From Aegilops tauschii subsp. strangulata (lineage: Eukaryota; Streptophyta; Magnoliopsida; Poales; Poaceae), in NCBI RefSeq assembly GCF_002575655.3, contig NC_053035.3, positions 501,796,601-501,860,600 on the forward strand: a stretch of 64,000 bases of DNA. The letters are read 5' to 3'. Shown here one piece after another: positions 22,030 to 33,218 of this stretch. How positions within the stretch are numbered: position 1 is the stretch's first letter; the number at the start of each line of letters is the position of its first letter. The notes beneath the pieces were generated by a model. That model searched no databases. It saw nothing but the letters and a program-made list of their open reading frames with translations, and had not been told where the DNA came from. The position numbers and the translations under genes were made by a program.

Positions 22030-23122
22030 ATACAGTCATGTTGTCCTTTGTAATGTTGAACAAGGTCATTTCTATTATTTATTGCCTATTATTTGAAAAA
22101 AAATTCCTCTTGCGCGGCCGTTTTATATATTAATCCTGAGAGTTGGACAGTCGTCGGCTTCTGCCCCCACGTAAGGAGTACGGGGGTGTTCGGGATAAAC
22201 CTGAGCACTCTTTATCCCAGTTTTGGGTCCTTGAAGGAGGTGTCAGCACAACGAACCAGGCAATCGGACTATAAGGCTTTATCACTCTCACTTAGCCATA
22301 GGAGTTTGACAAAAAGGAAGGTAGGCGCAGCCCCTGGTGTTCGGAAGACCGCACGAGGGGCTCTATGAGCACCTGATCGGAAGAAAAATTGATCCATCGC
22401 ACGCTGCATTAGTTATCGCATAATGCGGAAGAAATCCTTAAAGATTTTATAACCTCTCGAACAGCGACCAGCTCTCGCTGCATCATGACAGTCGGTTTTC
22501 GGCTTTCTCTACTGAGGTGCTCGTCCGGAAGAACCGGGACACAATCGCAGTAGTTCTCCCTATGCCGCCCTAGCCGATATAGCGGAATGTAAGGCAGAAA
22601 AACATAGGAGCCGGGCAAACCCAACTATTGACCCAAGACATGATTCGGAGCTGATGCATATAATGCTATAAGTTCGGGGTGCCGAACGACCATGAAGGTG
22701 TTCGGACTTTATTGCCATATCATGGGTACAATGAAGCCCCTGGCATATTACGGCATATTGCGATATATGGATGCCTTTTGACAAAGAGTGTCAATAAGAA
22801 ACAACAGCAGATAAGCGTCATATAAAGCCACATGTTGGAAAATAACACGTCGATGCGTATGAGTACAGGTAAAGTGATAAAAATAAGTATGACTTCGGAA
22901 CCTGCTGAGACTAGGCGGGAGGAAGCTGTGTGCGGATCCGTAGCGTGATCGGATGGTCATCAAGGGGCATCTCTAAGGGTTCCCTTACGCATTCGACAGT
23001 CCTGGCCTACGCGAAAGTGGACCTGCAAAGAAAGTGCAAAAAAGATATTTATGTGCCATGGAGCGGTTAAGCCGCATTGTGTGGCCTATCCTAGTTGTGC
23101 CTCCGTTTGCTGCCGGAGTGTT
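22030..23122. other. Element C spacer where pol would lie
   Basis: About 1.1 kb without a gene. 22485-22630 contains a block (GACAGTCGGTTTTCGGC, then TTCTCCCT, then AGGAGCCGGGCAA and CCCAACTATTGACC) that recurs in element G at about 58700-58850, and in shorter form at about 58130 and 59745. It appears to be a family-specific non-coding repeat. Confidence 0.65.
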
Positions 23123-24301
23123 TTAATTGAGCTCCGGACAAGCCGGGCTATCCTGCCGCTGGGTGGTTCGGACTCCTTTGACGGTGTGTGGGAGCTTGGC
23201 CGTCGACTCGTGGTTCGATTGAAAGATGCCTTTCGCTGCTTCTACTGTCAAGGCGGCGGTACATTCTTCGACACAGAGGTGGAGTTCGGCCTTGCTGTTA
23301 ACTGTTATAACGCCACGCGGACTGGGCATCTTGAGCTTACGGTAGGCATAGTGTGGCACCGCGTTGAATTGAGCAAACGAGGTTCGTCCGATCAGTGCAG
23401 GATAATTACTGCAAAAAGGGACGATGTCGAAGGTTAACTCTTCAGTACGGTAATTGTCCAGTGATCCGAAGGCTACCGTCAGGGTGATGGAGCCTGTGCA
23501 ACGGGCCTCCACATCTGGTATAACACCTTTAAAGGTGGTTTTAGTGGGCTTGATCATCAAATGATCAATACCCATCTTGCGCACTGTGTCTTGATACAGC
23601 AGGTTTAGACTGCTGCCTCCGTCCATAAGGACTCGCGTGAGGTGAAATCCGTTAATTATTGGGTCAAGAACTAGTGCGGCTAAATTGTCCTGATTGGTAT
23701 TGGCCGAACGATCCGGTCGGTCGAAAGTGATTGGCCGTAGTGTATATTGTGGGGCGACTGACTTCGTCAAGTTGACATCCGTAAGTGTGCACATCCGTTC
23801 CAGCTTGGGAATATGGGTGGCGTTTATCATATTCACTGTTTTGATTTGCGGGGGGAATTTCCTTTGCCCTCCTGTGTTAGGTGATCGGGGCTCCTCGTCG
23901 TCGTCATCGCTTTGAGACCCCTTCTCCTTGTTGTCGGCACCTGACCTGCCGGCTTGTTTGAAGACCCAGTATTCTCTGTTGGTATGATTGGCCGGTGTTC
24001 CTGGGGTGCCATGAATTTGGCATGGACGATCGAGTATGCGGTCCAGACTGGACGGGCCCGAATTGTTCTTTTGGAATGACTTTTTCCGCTGACCGGACTT
24101 AGAGCCACTGAATCCGGCGTTGACTGCCATGTCTTCAGCGTTATCACCATTTTTGCGATGCTTGTGTTTGTTGCGTCGGGGCTTGCCGCTGCTATATCTG
24201 GCCTCTGATGTGCCAGGATTGCTTGCTGTGTTGTTGCTACGAGCCAACCAGCTATCCTCGCCCGCGCAAAAGCGGGTCATGAGTGTCGTGAGGGCTGCCA
24301 T
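23123..24301 (-). pseudogene. Element C gag C-terminus and protease
   Basis: A 392-codon open stretch. The first half is basic (RNKHKHRKNG, KRKSGQRKKS-like) and includes a degenerate zinc-knuckle region (CQIHGTPGTPANHTNRE, close to a C-x2-H pattern). The second half is the protease-like domain with LTRVLMDGGSSLNLLY and YPALIGRTSFAQFNA. The open frame ends PACPELN with no RT after it. It is in frame with the upstream gag block apart from stops at about 24455 and 24425. Confidence 0.8.
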
Positions 24302-26444
24302 GGACTTCGGCTTTTCTTGGCCGAGATGCCGGGCAAGCCACTCGTCGCGGATATTATGCTTAATGGCCGCTAGGGCTTCGGCATCCGGACAATCGACAAT
24401 TTGGTTCTTTTTAGTTAGGAACCGAGTCTAGAATTTCCTGGCTGACTCTCCGGGCTATTGGCTTATGTGACTTAAGTCATCAGCGTCCGGTGGTCGCACA
24501 TAAGTGCCCTGGAAGTTATCCAGGAATGCGCCTGCCAGGTTCTCCCAACTTCCAATGGAATTTTCCGACAAACTATTCAGCCAATGCCGAGCCGGTCCCT
24601 TGAGTTTTAGTGGGAGGTACTTGATGGCGTGTAGATCATCCCCGCGGGCCATGTGAATGTGGAGAAAGAAATCTTCTATCCATACCGCGGGGTCCGTAGT
24701 CCCATCGTAGGGCTCGATATTTACGGGTTTAAACCCTTCTGGGAATTCATGATCCATTACTTCGTCAGTGAAGCATAGGGGGTGTGTGGCGCCTCTATGT
24801 TGGGCTACATCACGACGCAGTTCAAATGAGCCTGGTCTATTGTATTCGGCCCGGCCGGATTTGCCTTTAGTGTATCCGGCGTGACGGTCATCGTCACGTG
24901 TTGGGGCGCGCCCTCGTGATCCGTAGATCGATCTTGACTGTCCTGCTTTGTTTTCCAATTTGTCTCGCAGGTCATGTGTGGAGCCCCGGGCCTTCGTGTT
25001 TTTCCTTGTTTGGCGGCGGTGTGCGGGCTGGACTTCGGGTTGATACTCCGCTTTGTCTCGGCCACGAGGTGGCCGATCAGCCGCATTATGCGCTGGTAGT
25101 GTAGGTTTTAATGCCTCCTCCTCGAATTGAGGTAGCAACCTGCGCTTTGGGTAGCTTTTTGTTGGGCGTTCGAGTCCGTATTCCTCGGCCGCCAGGACCT
25201 CAGTCCATCTATCAGCTAGCAGATCTTGATCAGCTTGAAGCTGCTGCTGCTTTTTCTTCAGGCCTTTTGCAGTGGCTATAAGCCGGCGCTTGAAGCACTC
25301 CTACTCGACGGGGTTCTCAGGCACGATGAATTCTTCGTCGCCGAGGCTCACCTCGTCTTCGGAGAGGGGCATGTAATTGTCATCCTCCGAGTCTCCATCA
25401 ATTGCCTATTTCTCAGGGCTAGCTTGCCCGTCCTCCCGTCCGTCTTGCTCGAAGCTTGGCTGGGCGGGGTTGTTTTCGTCTTCGGCACCATCCGGAGTGC
25501 TATTGTCTCTTGTGCCGGTATCGCTATTCTTGCTATGGCGGGGCTTAGAGCGGCGCCTATGACGCCGGTGCTTAGATTGCTTCTCAAGGGTATTATCCTC
25601 GGTTGCCTCATCGCCATCGCCTTCTTTGGGCGTGTCTACCATATATATATATCATATGATGAGGTGGCTGTCCAGCGCCCTGTGGCGGTGGTTCCTGTTC
25701 TTCTCCTGCATCGTCGTCCATACCGTCAATGTCTTCGGAGTCGAAGTCAAGCATGTCGGTTAAGTCATCAACAGTGGCTATTAAGTGGGTGGTGGGTGGG
25801 GAACGAATTTCTTCGTCGTCCGCTTCCCACTCGAGCCGTACATAGTTCGGCCGCGAGTCTCCTGACAGGGAGAGAGATTTCAATGAATTTAGCACATCGC
25901 CCAAGGGTGAGTTCTGAAAGATATCCGCGGAGGTAAACTCCATGATCGGTTCCCAATCAGATTCTATAGGCACGGACGCACGCGATTCGGAGCCTATGGC
26001 CGGAGACGAGTCCGAGGGTCCGATGACACAGACCTCGTTGGAAGTGAGATCTGTGTTCGGCTCTATCGCCGATGAGTGTGCGGCCTCCGTGGCGGGGTCC
26101 ATCCACCCGTCCTCGGATGGCACGATCTGCCTCGGATTAAGAGCCAGGGCAACCGCAGGTGTGATTTCCTGAACACCGTCCGATGGCAGATCTAAGTCAT
26201 GCTCCTCGTGGCTGTTCGGCACACCTGTCTTGGGCTCGAATCCGTCAAAGATCAAGTCTCCACGTATGTCGGCGGTGTAGTTCAGGCTTCCAAACCTGAC
26301 CTTATGGCCAGGGGCGTAGCTATCGATCTGCTCCAGATGGCCAAGCGAGTTGGCCCGTAGTGCGAAGCCGCCGAATACGAAGATCTGTCCGGGGAGGAAA
26401 ACCTCACCCTGGATTGCATTGTTGCAGATGATTGAAGGAGCCAT
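24302..26444 (-). pseudogene. Element C gag N-terminus and core
   Basis: Starts MAPSIICNNAIQGEV at 26444 and reads to about 25608, where a slippage-prone TA run (ATATATATAT at about 25640) shifts the frame. The other frame continues (TPKEGDGDEATEDN) to a stop at about 25405. The gag core is in the 24455-25138 block: LKLKGPARHWLNSLSENSIGSW, FLDNFQGTYVRPP. Acidic patches (EEWEADDEE-like) lie in the N-terminal third. Gag would form the particle. The open frame is lost, so the copy cannot make full-length protein. Confidence 0.75.
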
Positions 26445-26471
26445 CAAGCCTTATCGTGACAACACAGTGGA

Positions 26472-26491
26472 ACTCTCAATGAAAGCACCAA
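26472..26491 (-). promoter_or_regulatory. Element C primer binding region, tRNA unassigned
   Basis: The minus strand next to the 5' LTR reads TTGGTGCTTTCATTGAGAG. Element G has the same motif next to its LTR (about 62290-62308). Conservation in two copies and the TGG start make this the likely primer site, but I could not match it to a tRNA I remember. Confidence 0.5.
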
Positions 26492-26964
26492 TGTCGGCAT
26501 CAAAACCGGCGGATCTCGGGTAGGGGGTCCCGAACTGTGCGTCTAAGGCTAATGGTAACAGGAGGCGGGGGATACAATGTTTACCCAGGTTTGGGCCCTC
26601 TCGATGGAGGTAATACCCTACTTCCTGCTTGATTGATCTTGATGATATGAGTATTACAAGAGTTGATCTACCACGAGATCGTAGAGGCTAAACCCTAGAA
26701 GCTAGCCTATGATTCTGATTGTTGTTGGTCCTACGGACTAAAACCCTCCGGTTTATATAGACACCGGAGGGGGCTAGGATTACACAGAGTCGGTTACAGA
26801 GAAGGAGATCTACATATCCGAATTGCCAAGCTTGCCTTCCACGCAGAGGAGAGTCCCACCTGGACACGGGACGAAGTCTTCAATCTTGTATCTTCATAGT
26901 CCAACAGTCCGGCCAAAGTATATAGTCCGGCTGTCCGAGGACCACCTAATCCAGGAATCCCTCA
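26492..26964 (-). repeat. Element C, 5' LTR (right)
   Basis: Pairs with 18189-18661. The minus-strand TATA-like CTATATAAA at 26752-26760 would start the genomic transcript. Followed by TSD GTTGT (26965-26969). Confidence 0.93.
26752..26760 (-). promoter_or_regulatory. Putative TATA box of element C
   Basis: CTATATAAA on the minus strand, present in both LTR copies. Confidence 0.5.
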
Positions 26965-26969
26965 GTTGT

Positions 26970-27407
26970 CCCGAAGGATCCCAGGCCAGGGAGAGACGCA
27001 GGAGGCCGTCAGGGCGGCGCCAGAGGGTGAAACCTCGGCCGTCGGACACATGGGGGAGCAAATCCCTATGGAGACTGGCGATGGGGGCCATATCCAATTC
27101 GGCCCCCAGCTGAATACGGCCCCGGAGACCTATACGGCTCCAGAATCCGGCAAGCAGCCTCCTTCAAAAGAAGGAGGTGTGCCTATTCCGCCGGTGACCT
27201 TTGTCCAACCAGAGGCACCGGATACTCTACTGGAAGCACTGCGAGGTGCTTCCATTGTTGAGGAACACCGTACCCTCATGGGTACGGTGATTGAGAAGAT
27301 TCAGTCCACGAAGAGCGGACTGACCGAAGCCTGCACAAGCCTTCTAACAGGCCTTGAGGTAAGCAACGCAATTATGTAAAAATAATGTCACAGTATAGAC
27401 AGTACCC
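26970..27407 (+). pseudogene. Antisense ORF of element B, 3' part
   Basis: Continues the antisense gene after element C. The PDTLLEALRGASIVEEHRTLMG and EKIQSTKSGLTEACTSLLTG stretch matches exon 2 of C's gene (20660-20856) and ends at a GAG/GTAAGC donor at about 27358. About 50 bp of intron follow (matching C's GTAGCCCCT region) before the sequence switches to element D at about 27407. The remaining coiled-coil exons are missing. Confidence 0.75.
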
Positions 27408-28975
27408 CTTGCAAAGTCCTATTATTTTCCTTTTTCTACTTCATTTTAGAAGGACTAGGTGCATTGGTGTTGTTCCTTTGTGAATACTGTTCAGTTCTTT
27501 TTGGGTGTCCCTCAGGATAAAGTGGTTCCTGAGTCATTTTACCTCCTCTAGTTGCAACTCTAATAGCAAAGTCATGTATGTTGTTATTCATTTCATCAAG
27601 CAATTCTCTTTGAGATTTAGCAACTAGTTCTAACTGAGTTTAAACCATAGAAGCATGCTTTCCCACACCTCTAACATCATTTGAGATTCTAAATAGCAAG
27701 TCACTCAAGCGAGTAATCATATCAGAATTATATTTCAATTGTTTCATAACATTTACATTGAAGTGACTAACTAGGATGCATATTGCGAGGATTGTCATTA
27801 TCATTGAATTTCATTAGAGAATTTACCTCTATCACCTTAGGCAGTGGTGGTGTATCGAGCCCATGTATTTCTTCAATAGGAGGTAAATTTTTAACATCCT
27901 CAGCTTTAATACCTTTTTCCTTCATAGATTTCTTTGCCTCTTGCATATCCTCAGGACTGAGATATAATATACCCCTCTTCTTCGTAGTGGGCTTAGGCGG
28001 TGGTTCAGGAAGAGTCCAATGATCATAATTTTTCAATATCTTATTCAATAATTCTTCAACTTGACCAATAGTTCGTTCCCTGAAAACACAACCAGCACAA
28101 CTATCTAGGAAATCCCTAGAAGCATCAGTTAGTCCATTATAGGAGATATCAAGTATTTCATTTTTCTTAAGAGGATGATCAGGCAAAGCATTAAGCAATT
28201 GGAGAAGCCTCCCCCAAGCTTGTGGGAGACTCTCTTCTTCAATTTGTGCAAAGTTAAATATTTCCTGCAAGGCAGCTTGTTTCTTATGAGCAGGGAAATA
28301 TTTTCCAGAGAAGTAATAAATCATATCCTGGGGACTACGCATACAACCAGGAGCAAGAGTATTGTACCAAGCTTTAGCATCACCCTTTAATGAGAACGGA
28401 AATAGTTTGAGAATATAGTAATAGCGATTTTTCTCATCAAGAGTAAAAAGGGTGGCTATGTCATTCAACTTAGTAAGATGTGCCACAACAGTTTTAGTTG
28501 CATAACCATGGAAAGGATCAGATTCAACCAAAGTAATTAACTTTGGGTCGACACAGAATTCATAATCCTTATCATCAATAAAGATAGGTGAGGTAGCAAA
28601 CATAGGATCATAGTGCATTCTAGCATTCAGAGATTTTTCTTTATACTTGCATAATAATTTCTCTAGATCATCTCTATCCTTACAAGCAAGAATATCTCTT
28701 GTTGTCTCCTCATTCATAACATAACCTTCCGGTATATTAGCCAATTCATATCTAGGAAGGCTAATTCTAGCAGGCGTTTCAAGATTTTCAGTTTCAAGCT
28801 CATCATCAGATTGAACAATATCATGTTGTCTTACTCTAGCAATTTGTTCATCAAGAAATTCACTTAGTGGCACATCATCATCATGCAAGGTACTAGCATC
28901 ATCATAAGCATCATTCATAGCAGAAGTAGCATCATCAATAACTTGTGACATATCAGGATTAATAGCATGTGGTTG
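27408..28975 (-). pseudogene. Element D gag, larger part (Athila lineage)
   Basis: Minus-strand frame, open from 28975 to 27767 and then degraded to about 27408. Matches E's gag (plus strand, 30590-32130) at high similarity: AINPDMSQVIDDATSAMND, SPIFIDDKDYEFCVDP, then the gag core ALKGDAKAWYNTLAPG-like, MIYYFSGKYFPAHKKQAALQ and the FRERTIGQVEELLNKI block. Its first codons lie at 52980-53091, beyond element E. The 27408 end falls in the Lys-rich stretch that in E precedes the protease, so protease and everything after it are missing. D is less decayed in this region than E. Confidence 0.85.
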
Positions 28976-30385
28976 TGATACGTCTCCAACGTATCTACTT
29001 TTCCTAACGCGTTTCCTCTTGTTTTGGACTCTAATTTGCATGATTTGAATGAAACTAACCCAGGAATGACGTTGTTTTCAGCAGAACTAAAAGAATTTTT
29101 ATGCAGAAATAAAAGTTCTCGGAATGGAACGAAACTTGGCGAGGATTTTTTATACAATAAAATAGAATTACTGGAGTCAAGAGCCACCGGAGGGGGCACC
29201 TGGGTGGGCACAACCCACTAGGGCGCGCCTGCCCTCTCAGGCGAGCCCAGGTGGGTTGTCCCCACCTGGTGGCTCCGCAGACCCTGAAACCGATGCTATA
29301 AAATCCTATTTTCCAGAAAAAAAAATCAGGGAGAAAGAATTATCGCGATCCACGAGACAGAGCTGCCGTCACCTCCTGTTCTTCATCGGGAGGCCAAATC
29401 TGGAGTCCGTTTGGGGCTCCGGAGAGGGGGATCTTCGTTCTTCGTCATCACCAACCCTTCTCCATCGCCAAATCCATGATGCTCCCCACCGGGAGTGAGT
29501 AATTCCTTTGTAGGCTCGCTGGTCGGTGAGGAGTTGGATGAGATTCATCATGTAATCGAGTTATTTTTGTTAGGGCTTGATCCCTAGTATCCATTATGTT
29601 CTGAGATTGATGTTGCTATGACTTTGCCATGCTTAATGCTTGTCACTTTGGGCCCGGGTGCCACGATTTCAGATCTGAGCCGTTTATGTTCTCACCATTA
29701 TATCCATGTTATAGAGCCGATCTTGCAAGTTATAGTCACCTACTACGTGTTATGATCCGGCAACCCCGGAGTGACAATAGTCGGGACCACTCCTGGTGAT
29801 GACCGTAGTTTGAGGAGTTCATGTATTCACCGTGTGTTAATGCTTTGTTCCGGTTCTCTATTAAAAGGAGGCCTTAATATCCCTTTGTTTCCAATATGGA
29901 CCCCGCTGCCACGGGAGGGTAGGACAAAAGATGTCATGCAAGTTCTTTCCATAAGCACGTATGACTATTTACGGAATACATGCCTACATTATATTTATGA
30001 ACTGGAGCTAGTGCCGTATCGCCCTAGGTTATGATAGTCACATGATGAATATCATCCAACAAACTACCGATCCAATGCCTACGAATTTATCTTATATTGT
30101 TTCTGCTAAGTTACTACTGCTATCGTTACTGTTGCACTTGCTACAAAAATACTGCTATTACTGTTAGCGTTACCATTGCTGTTGTCACTACAATCAAAAC
30201 TATCATACTACTTTGCTACTGATCACTTTGCTGCAGATAATTAATCTCCAGGTGTGGTTGAATTGACAACTCAACTGCTAATACTTACAAAAATTCTTTG
30301 GCTCCCCTTGTGTCGAATCTATAAATTTGGATTGAATACTCTACCCTCGAAAACTGTTGCGATCCCCTATACTTGTGGGTTATCA
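28976..30385 (+). repeat. Element E, 5' LTR
   Basis: TGATACGTCTCCAACG to TGTGGGTTATCA, 1410 bp, paired with 51561-52974. Flanked by GGTTG (28971-28975). Contains a GC-rich imperfect palindrome at about 29190-29280 and a TATA-like CTATAAAAT at 29296-29304. Confidence 0.92.
29296..29304 (+). promoter_or_regulatory. Putative TATA box of element E
   Basis: CTATAAAAT inside the 5' LTR, also present in the 3' LTR at about 51888 and, inverted, in D's LTR. Confidence 0.5.
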
Positions 30386-30396
30386 AGACCTTTTTC

Positions 30397-30413
30397 TGGC
30401 GCCGTTGCCGGGC
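30397..30413 (+). promoter_or_regulatory. Element E primer binding site, tRNA-Asp type
   Basis: TGGCGCCGTTGCCGGGC starts 11 bp after the LTR and complements the 3' end of plant tRNA-Asp (CCCGGCAACGGCGCCA). D (53142-53158) and F (41214-41231) carry the same site. Confidence 0.85.
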
Positions 30414-30463
30414 AGCATAGCTACCTTTGTTGAGTCACTTGGGATTATTATCAAGTTATCACT

Positions 30464-33218
30464 ATGAAGAATCTGAAGGATGCTAAGACTAAGATTTATC
30501 CCTCTAAGACGAGGGGAGGTAAGGAACTGCCATCCAGTTCTGCTTTAGATTCACCTTCTGGTATAAGTAAACATGCAACACCACCACATGCTATTAATCC
30601 TGATATGTCATAGGTTATTGATGATGTTACTTCTGCTATGAATGATACTTATGATGATGCTAGTACCTTGCTTGATAATGATGTGCCACTTGGTGAATTA
30701 CTTGATGAACAAATTGCTAGAGTAATACAACATGATGTTGTTGAATCTGATGATGAGCTCTAAACTGAAAATCTTGAAACACCTGCTAGAACTAGCCTTC
30801 CTAGATATGAATTTCCCAAGGTACCGGAAGGTTATGTTATGAATGATACAACTAGAGATATTCTTGCTTGTAAGGATAGAGATGATCTAGAGAAATTATT
30901 ATGCATGTATAAAGAAAAATCTCTAAATGTTAGAATGCAATATGATCCTAAGTTTGCAACCTCACCTATCTTTATTGATGATACCCAGAGTTAATTACTT
31001 TGGTTGAATCTGCTCCTTTCCATGGTTATGAAACTGAAACTGTTGTGGCACATCTTACTAAGTTGAATGACATAGCCACCCTTTTACCCATGATGAGAAA
31101 ACTCGCTATTACTATATTCTCAAATTATTTCCATTATCATTAAAGGGTGATGCTAAAGCTTGGTACAATACTCTTGCTCCTGGTTGTGTGCGTAGTCCCC
31201 AGGATATGATTTATTACTTCTCTGAAAAATATTTTCTTGCTCATAAGAAACAAGCTGCCTTACAGGAAATATTTAACTTTGTGCAAACTAAAGAAGAGAT
31301 TCTCCCACAAGCTTGGGGGAGGCTTTGCCAGTTACTTAATGCTTTGCCTGATCATCCTCTTAAGAAAAATGAAATACTTGATATCTTCTATAGTGGACTA
31401 ACCGATGCTTCTAGGGACTTCCTAGATACTTGTGTTGGTTGTGTTTTCAGGGAACGAACTATTGGATAAGCTGAAGAATTATTGAATAACATATTGAAAA
31501 ATTATGATGTTTGGACTCGTCCTGAACTACCGCCTAAACCCACTCCAAAGAATAGGGGTATATTATATCTCAGTCCAGAAGATATGCAAGAGGCAAAGAA
31601 ATCTATGAAGGAAAAAGGAATTAAAGCTGAGGATGTTAAAAATTTACCTCCTATTGAAGAAATACATGGGCTTAATACACCACCACTACCTAAGGTGGTA
31701 GAGGTAAATTCTCTAATGAAATTCAATGATAATGACAATCCTCACAATATGCACCCTAGCCAATGCCTTCATCGGTTTGAGAATTATATTAGAAAACAAG
31801 ATCACTTCAATGCAAATGTTATGAAACAATTGAAATACAATTCTGATATGATTGCTCGCTTGAGTGACTTGTTATTTAGAATCTCAAATGATGTTAGAGG
31901 TGTGGGAAAGCATGCTTCTATGGTACAAACCCAGTTAGAACAAGTTGCTAAATCTCAAAGAGAGTTCCTTGATGAAATGAATAACAACATACATGAATTT
32001 GCTGTTAGAGTTGCAACTAGAGGAGGTAAAATGACTCAGGAACCACTTTATCCTGAGGGACACCCAAAAATAATTGAACAGGATTCACAAAGGAACAACA
32101 CCACAACACCTAGTCCTTCCAAAAAGAAGAAGAAAAAGAAAAATGATAGGACTTTGCATGCTTCTAGTGAACCTGAAGTAGAAAAACCTCTTGATAATGA
32201 TAATGATGTTTCTATTTCTGATGCTGAAACTCAATCTGGTAATGAACATTCACCTAGTGATAATGAAAAAGATAATGCTGATGTTCATGAAGATACTCAA
32301 CTAAACAATGAAAAAGAACCAGATAATGATGTGGAAATAGAACCAGCTGTTGATCTCGATAACCCACAACCCAAGAATACACGTTATGATAAAAGAGACT
32401 TTATTGCTAGAAAACACGGTAAAGAAAAAGAACCGTGGGTTCAAAAACCTACGCCTTTTCCACCCAAGTCAACTAAAAAGAAAGATGATGAAGAATTTGA
32501 ACACTTTGCTGAAATGCTGAGGCCAGTCTTTTTGCGTACTCGCTTGAATGATATCTTGAAAATGCCTCCTTATGCAAAGTATATGAAAGACATCATCACA
32601 AATAAGAGAAAAATACCGGAAGCTAAAATCTCCACCATTCTTGCTAATTATAGTTTTAAAGATGGAGTACCTAAAAGACTTGGAGATCCGGGAATACCAA
32701 CTATACCTTGCTCCATCAAAAGAAATTATGTGAAAACTTCTTTATGTGATTTAGGAGCTGGTGTTAGTGTTATGCCTTTCTCTTTATATAAAAGACTTGA
32801 TTTGAATAAACTCACACCTACTGAAATATCTTTGCAAATGGCTGACAAATCAACAGCCATACCTATCGGTATTTGTGAGGCTGTGCCCGTTGTTGTTGCT
32901 AATGTTACTATTTTGACTGACTTTGTTATACTTGAGATGCCCGAGGACGACAACATGTCGATTATCCTTGGTAGACCCTTCTTGAATACTGCAGGGGCTG
33001 TTATTGATTGCAATAAAAGCAAGGTCACTTTTCATATCAATGGTAATGAGCATACGGTGCACTTTCAGAAGAAACAATTCCAAGTGAATGGTATTAATGT
33101 TATTGAAAAATCTACGACAATCACTATTGGAAGTTTTCAACTACCTCTACCTACTGTTAAAAAGAAATATGAAATACTTATTGTTGGGGAGATTCATATC
33201 CCCGTTGAGGTAACTTAG
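30464..33218 (+). pseudogene. Element E gag-protease (Athila lineage)
   Basis: Starts MKNLKDAKTKIY at 30464. The gag core is at 31140-31470 (AKAWYNTLAPGCVRSPQDM, YFSEKYFLAHKKQAALQ). A continuous 578-codon block from 31482 to 33218 includes a Lys-rich run (SPSKKKKKKKN), acidic low-complexity, and an aspartic protease-like domain: SLCDLGAGVSVMPFSLYKRL and SIILGRPFLNTAGAVID. The active site reads DLGA. The 5' part is dead: stops at about 30613, 30762 and 31467, and a deletion causing frame loss at about 30985. The protein would assemble the particle and mature it. No pol follows. Confidence 0.85.

Larger units (their letters stand above)
18189..26964 (-). mobile_element. Element C: Tat-lineage Gypsy, gag-protease only (8.8 kb)
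   Basis: 473-bp LTRs (18189-18661 and 26492-26964) and a perfect 5-bp TSD, GTTGT, at 18184-18188 and 26965-26969. The LTRs differ at about 13 sites by eye. It carries an antisense gene on the plus strand and gag plus protease on the minus strand. RT, RNase H and integrase are absent: only about 1.1 kb separates the antisense gene (ends 22029) from the protease end (23123). It is therefore non-autonomous. It sits inside the antisense gene of B, a member of the same LTR family. Confidence 0.93.
1284..27407 (-). mobile_element. Element B: Tat-lineage Gypsy retrotransposon, truncated and split by A and C
   Basis: Surviving pieces are the damaged LTR (1284-1559), a leader (1560-2088), and the antisense gene in three segments (2089-3312, 17857-18188, 26970-27407). 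Segment order and homology to element C's antisense gene show they were contiguous before A and C inserted. At about 27407, shortly after an exon end, the sequence switches abruptly into the gag of element D. The rest of B (gag-pol, second LTR) is missing from the window. Same LTR family as C and G. Confidence 0.8.

Noticed and set aside
26972..27100. Small minus-strand ORF over the B antisense exon
   Set aside because: The opposite strand matches C's antisense exon by protein sequence, so this reading is a shadow.
29190..29280. GC-rich LTR palindrome as a transcription terminator
   Set aside because: Bacterial-type terminator logic does not apply, and the block lies upstream of the LTR TATA-like box.
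30397..30413. tRNA gene at the tRNA-Asp match
   Set aside because: Only the 3'-end complement is present, in the right place for a primer site; no cloverleaf surrounds it.
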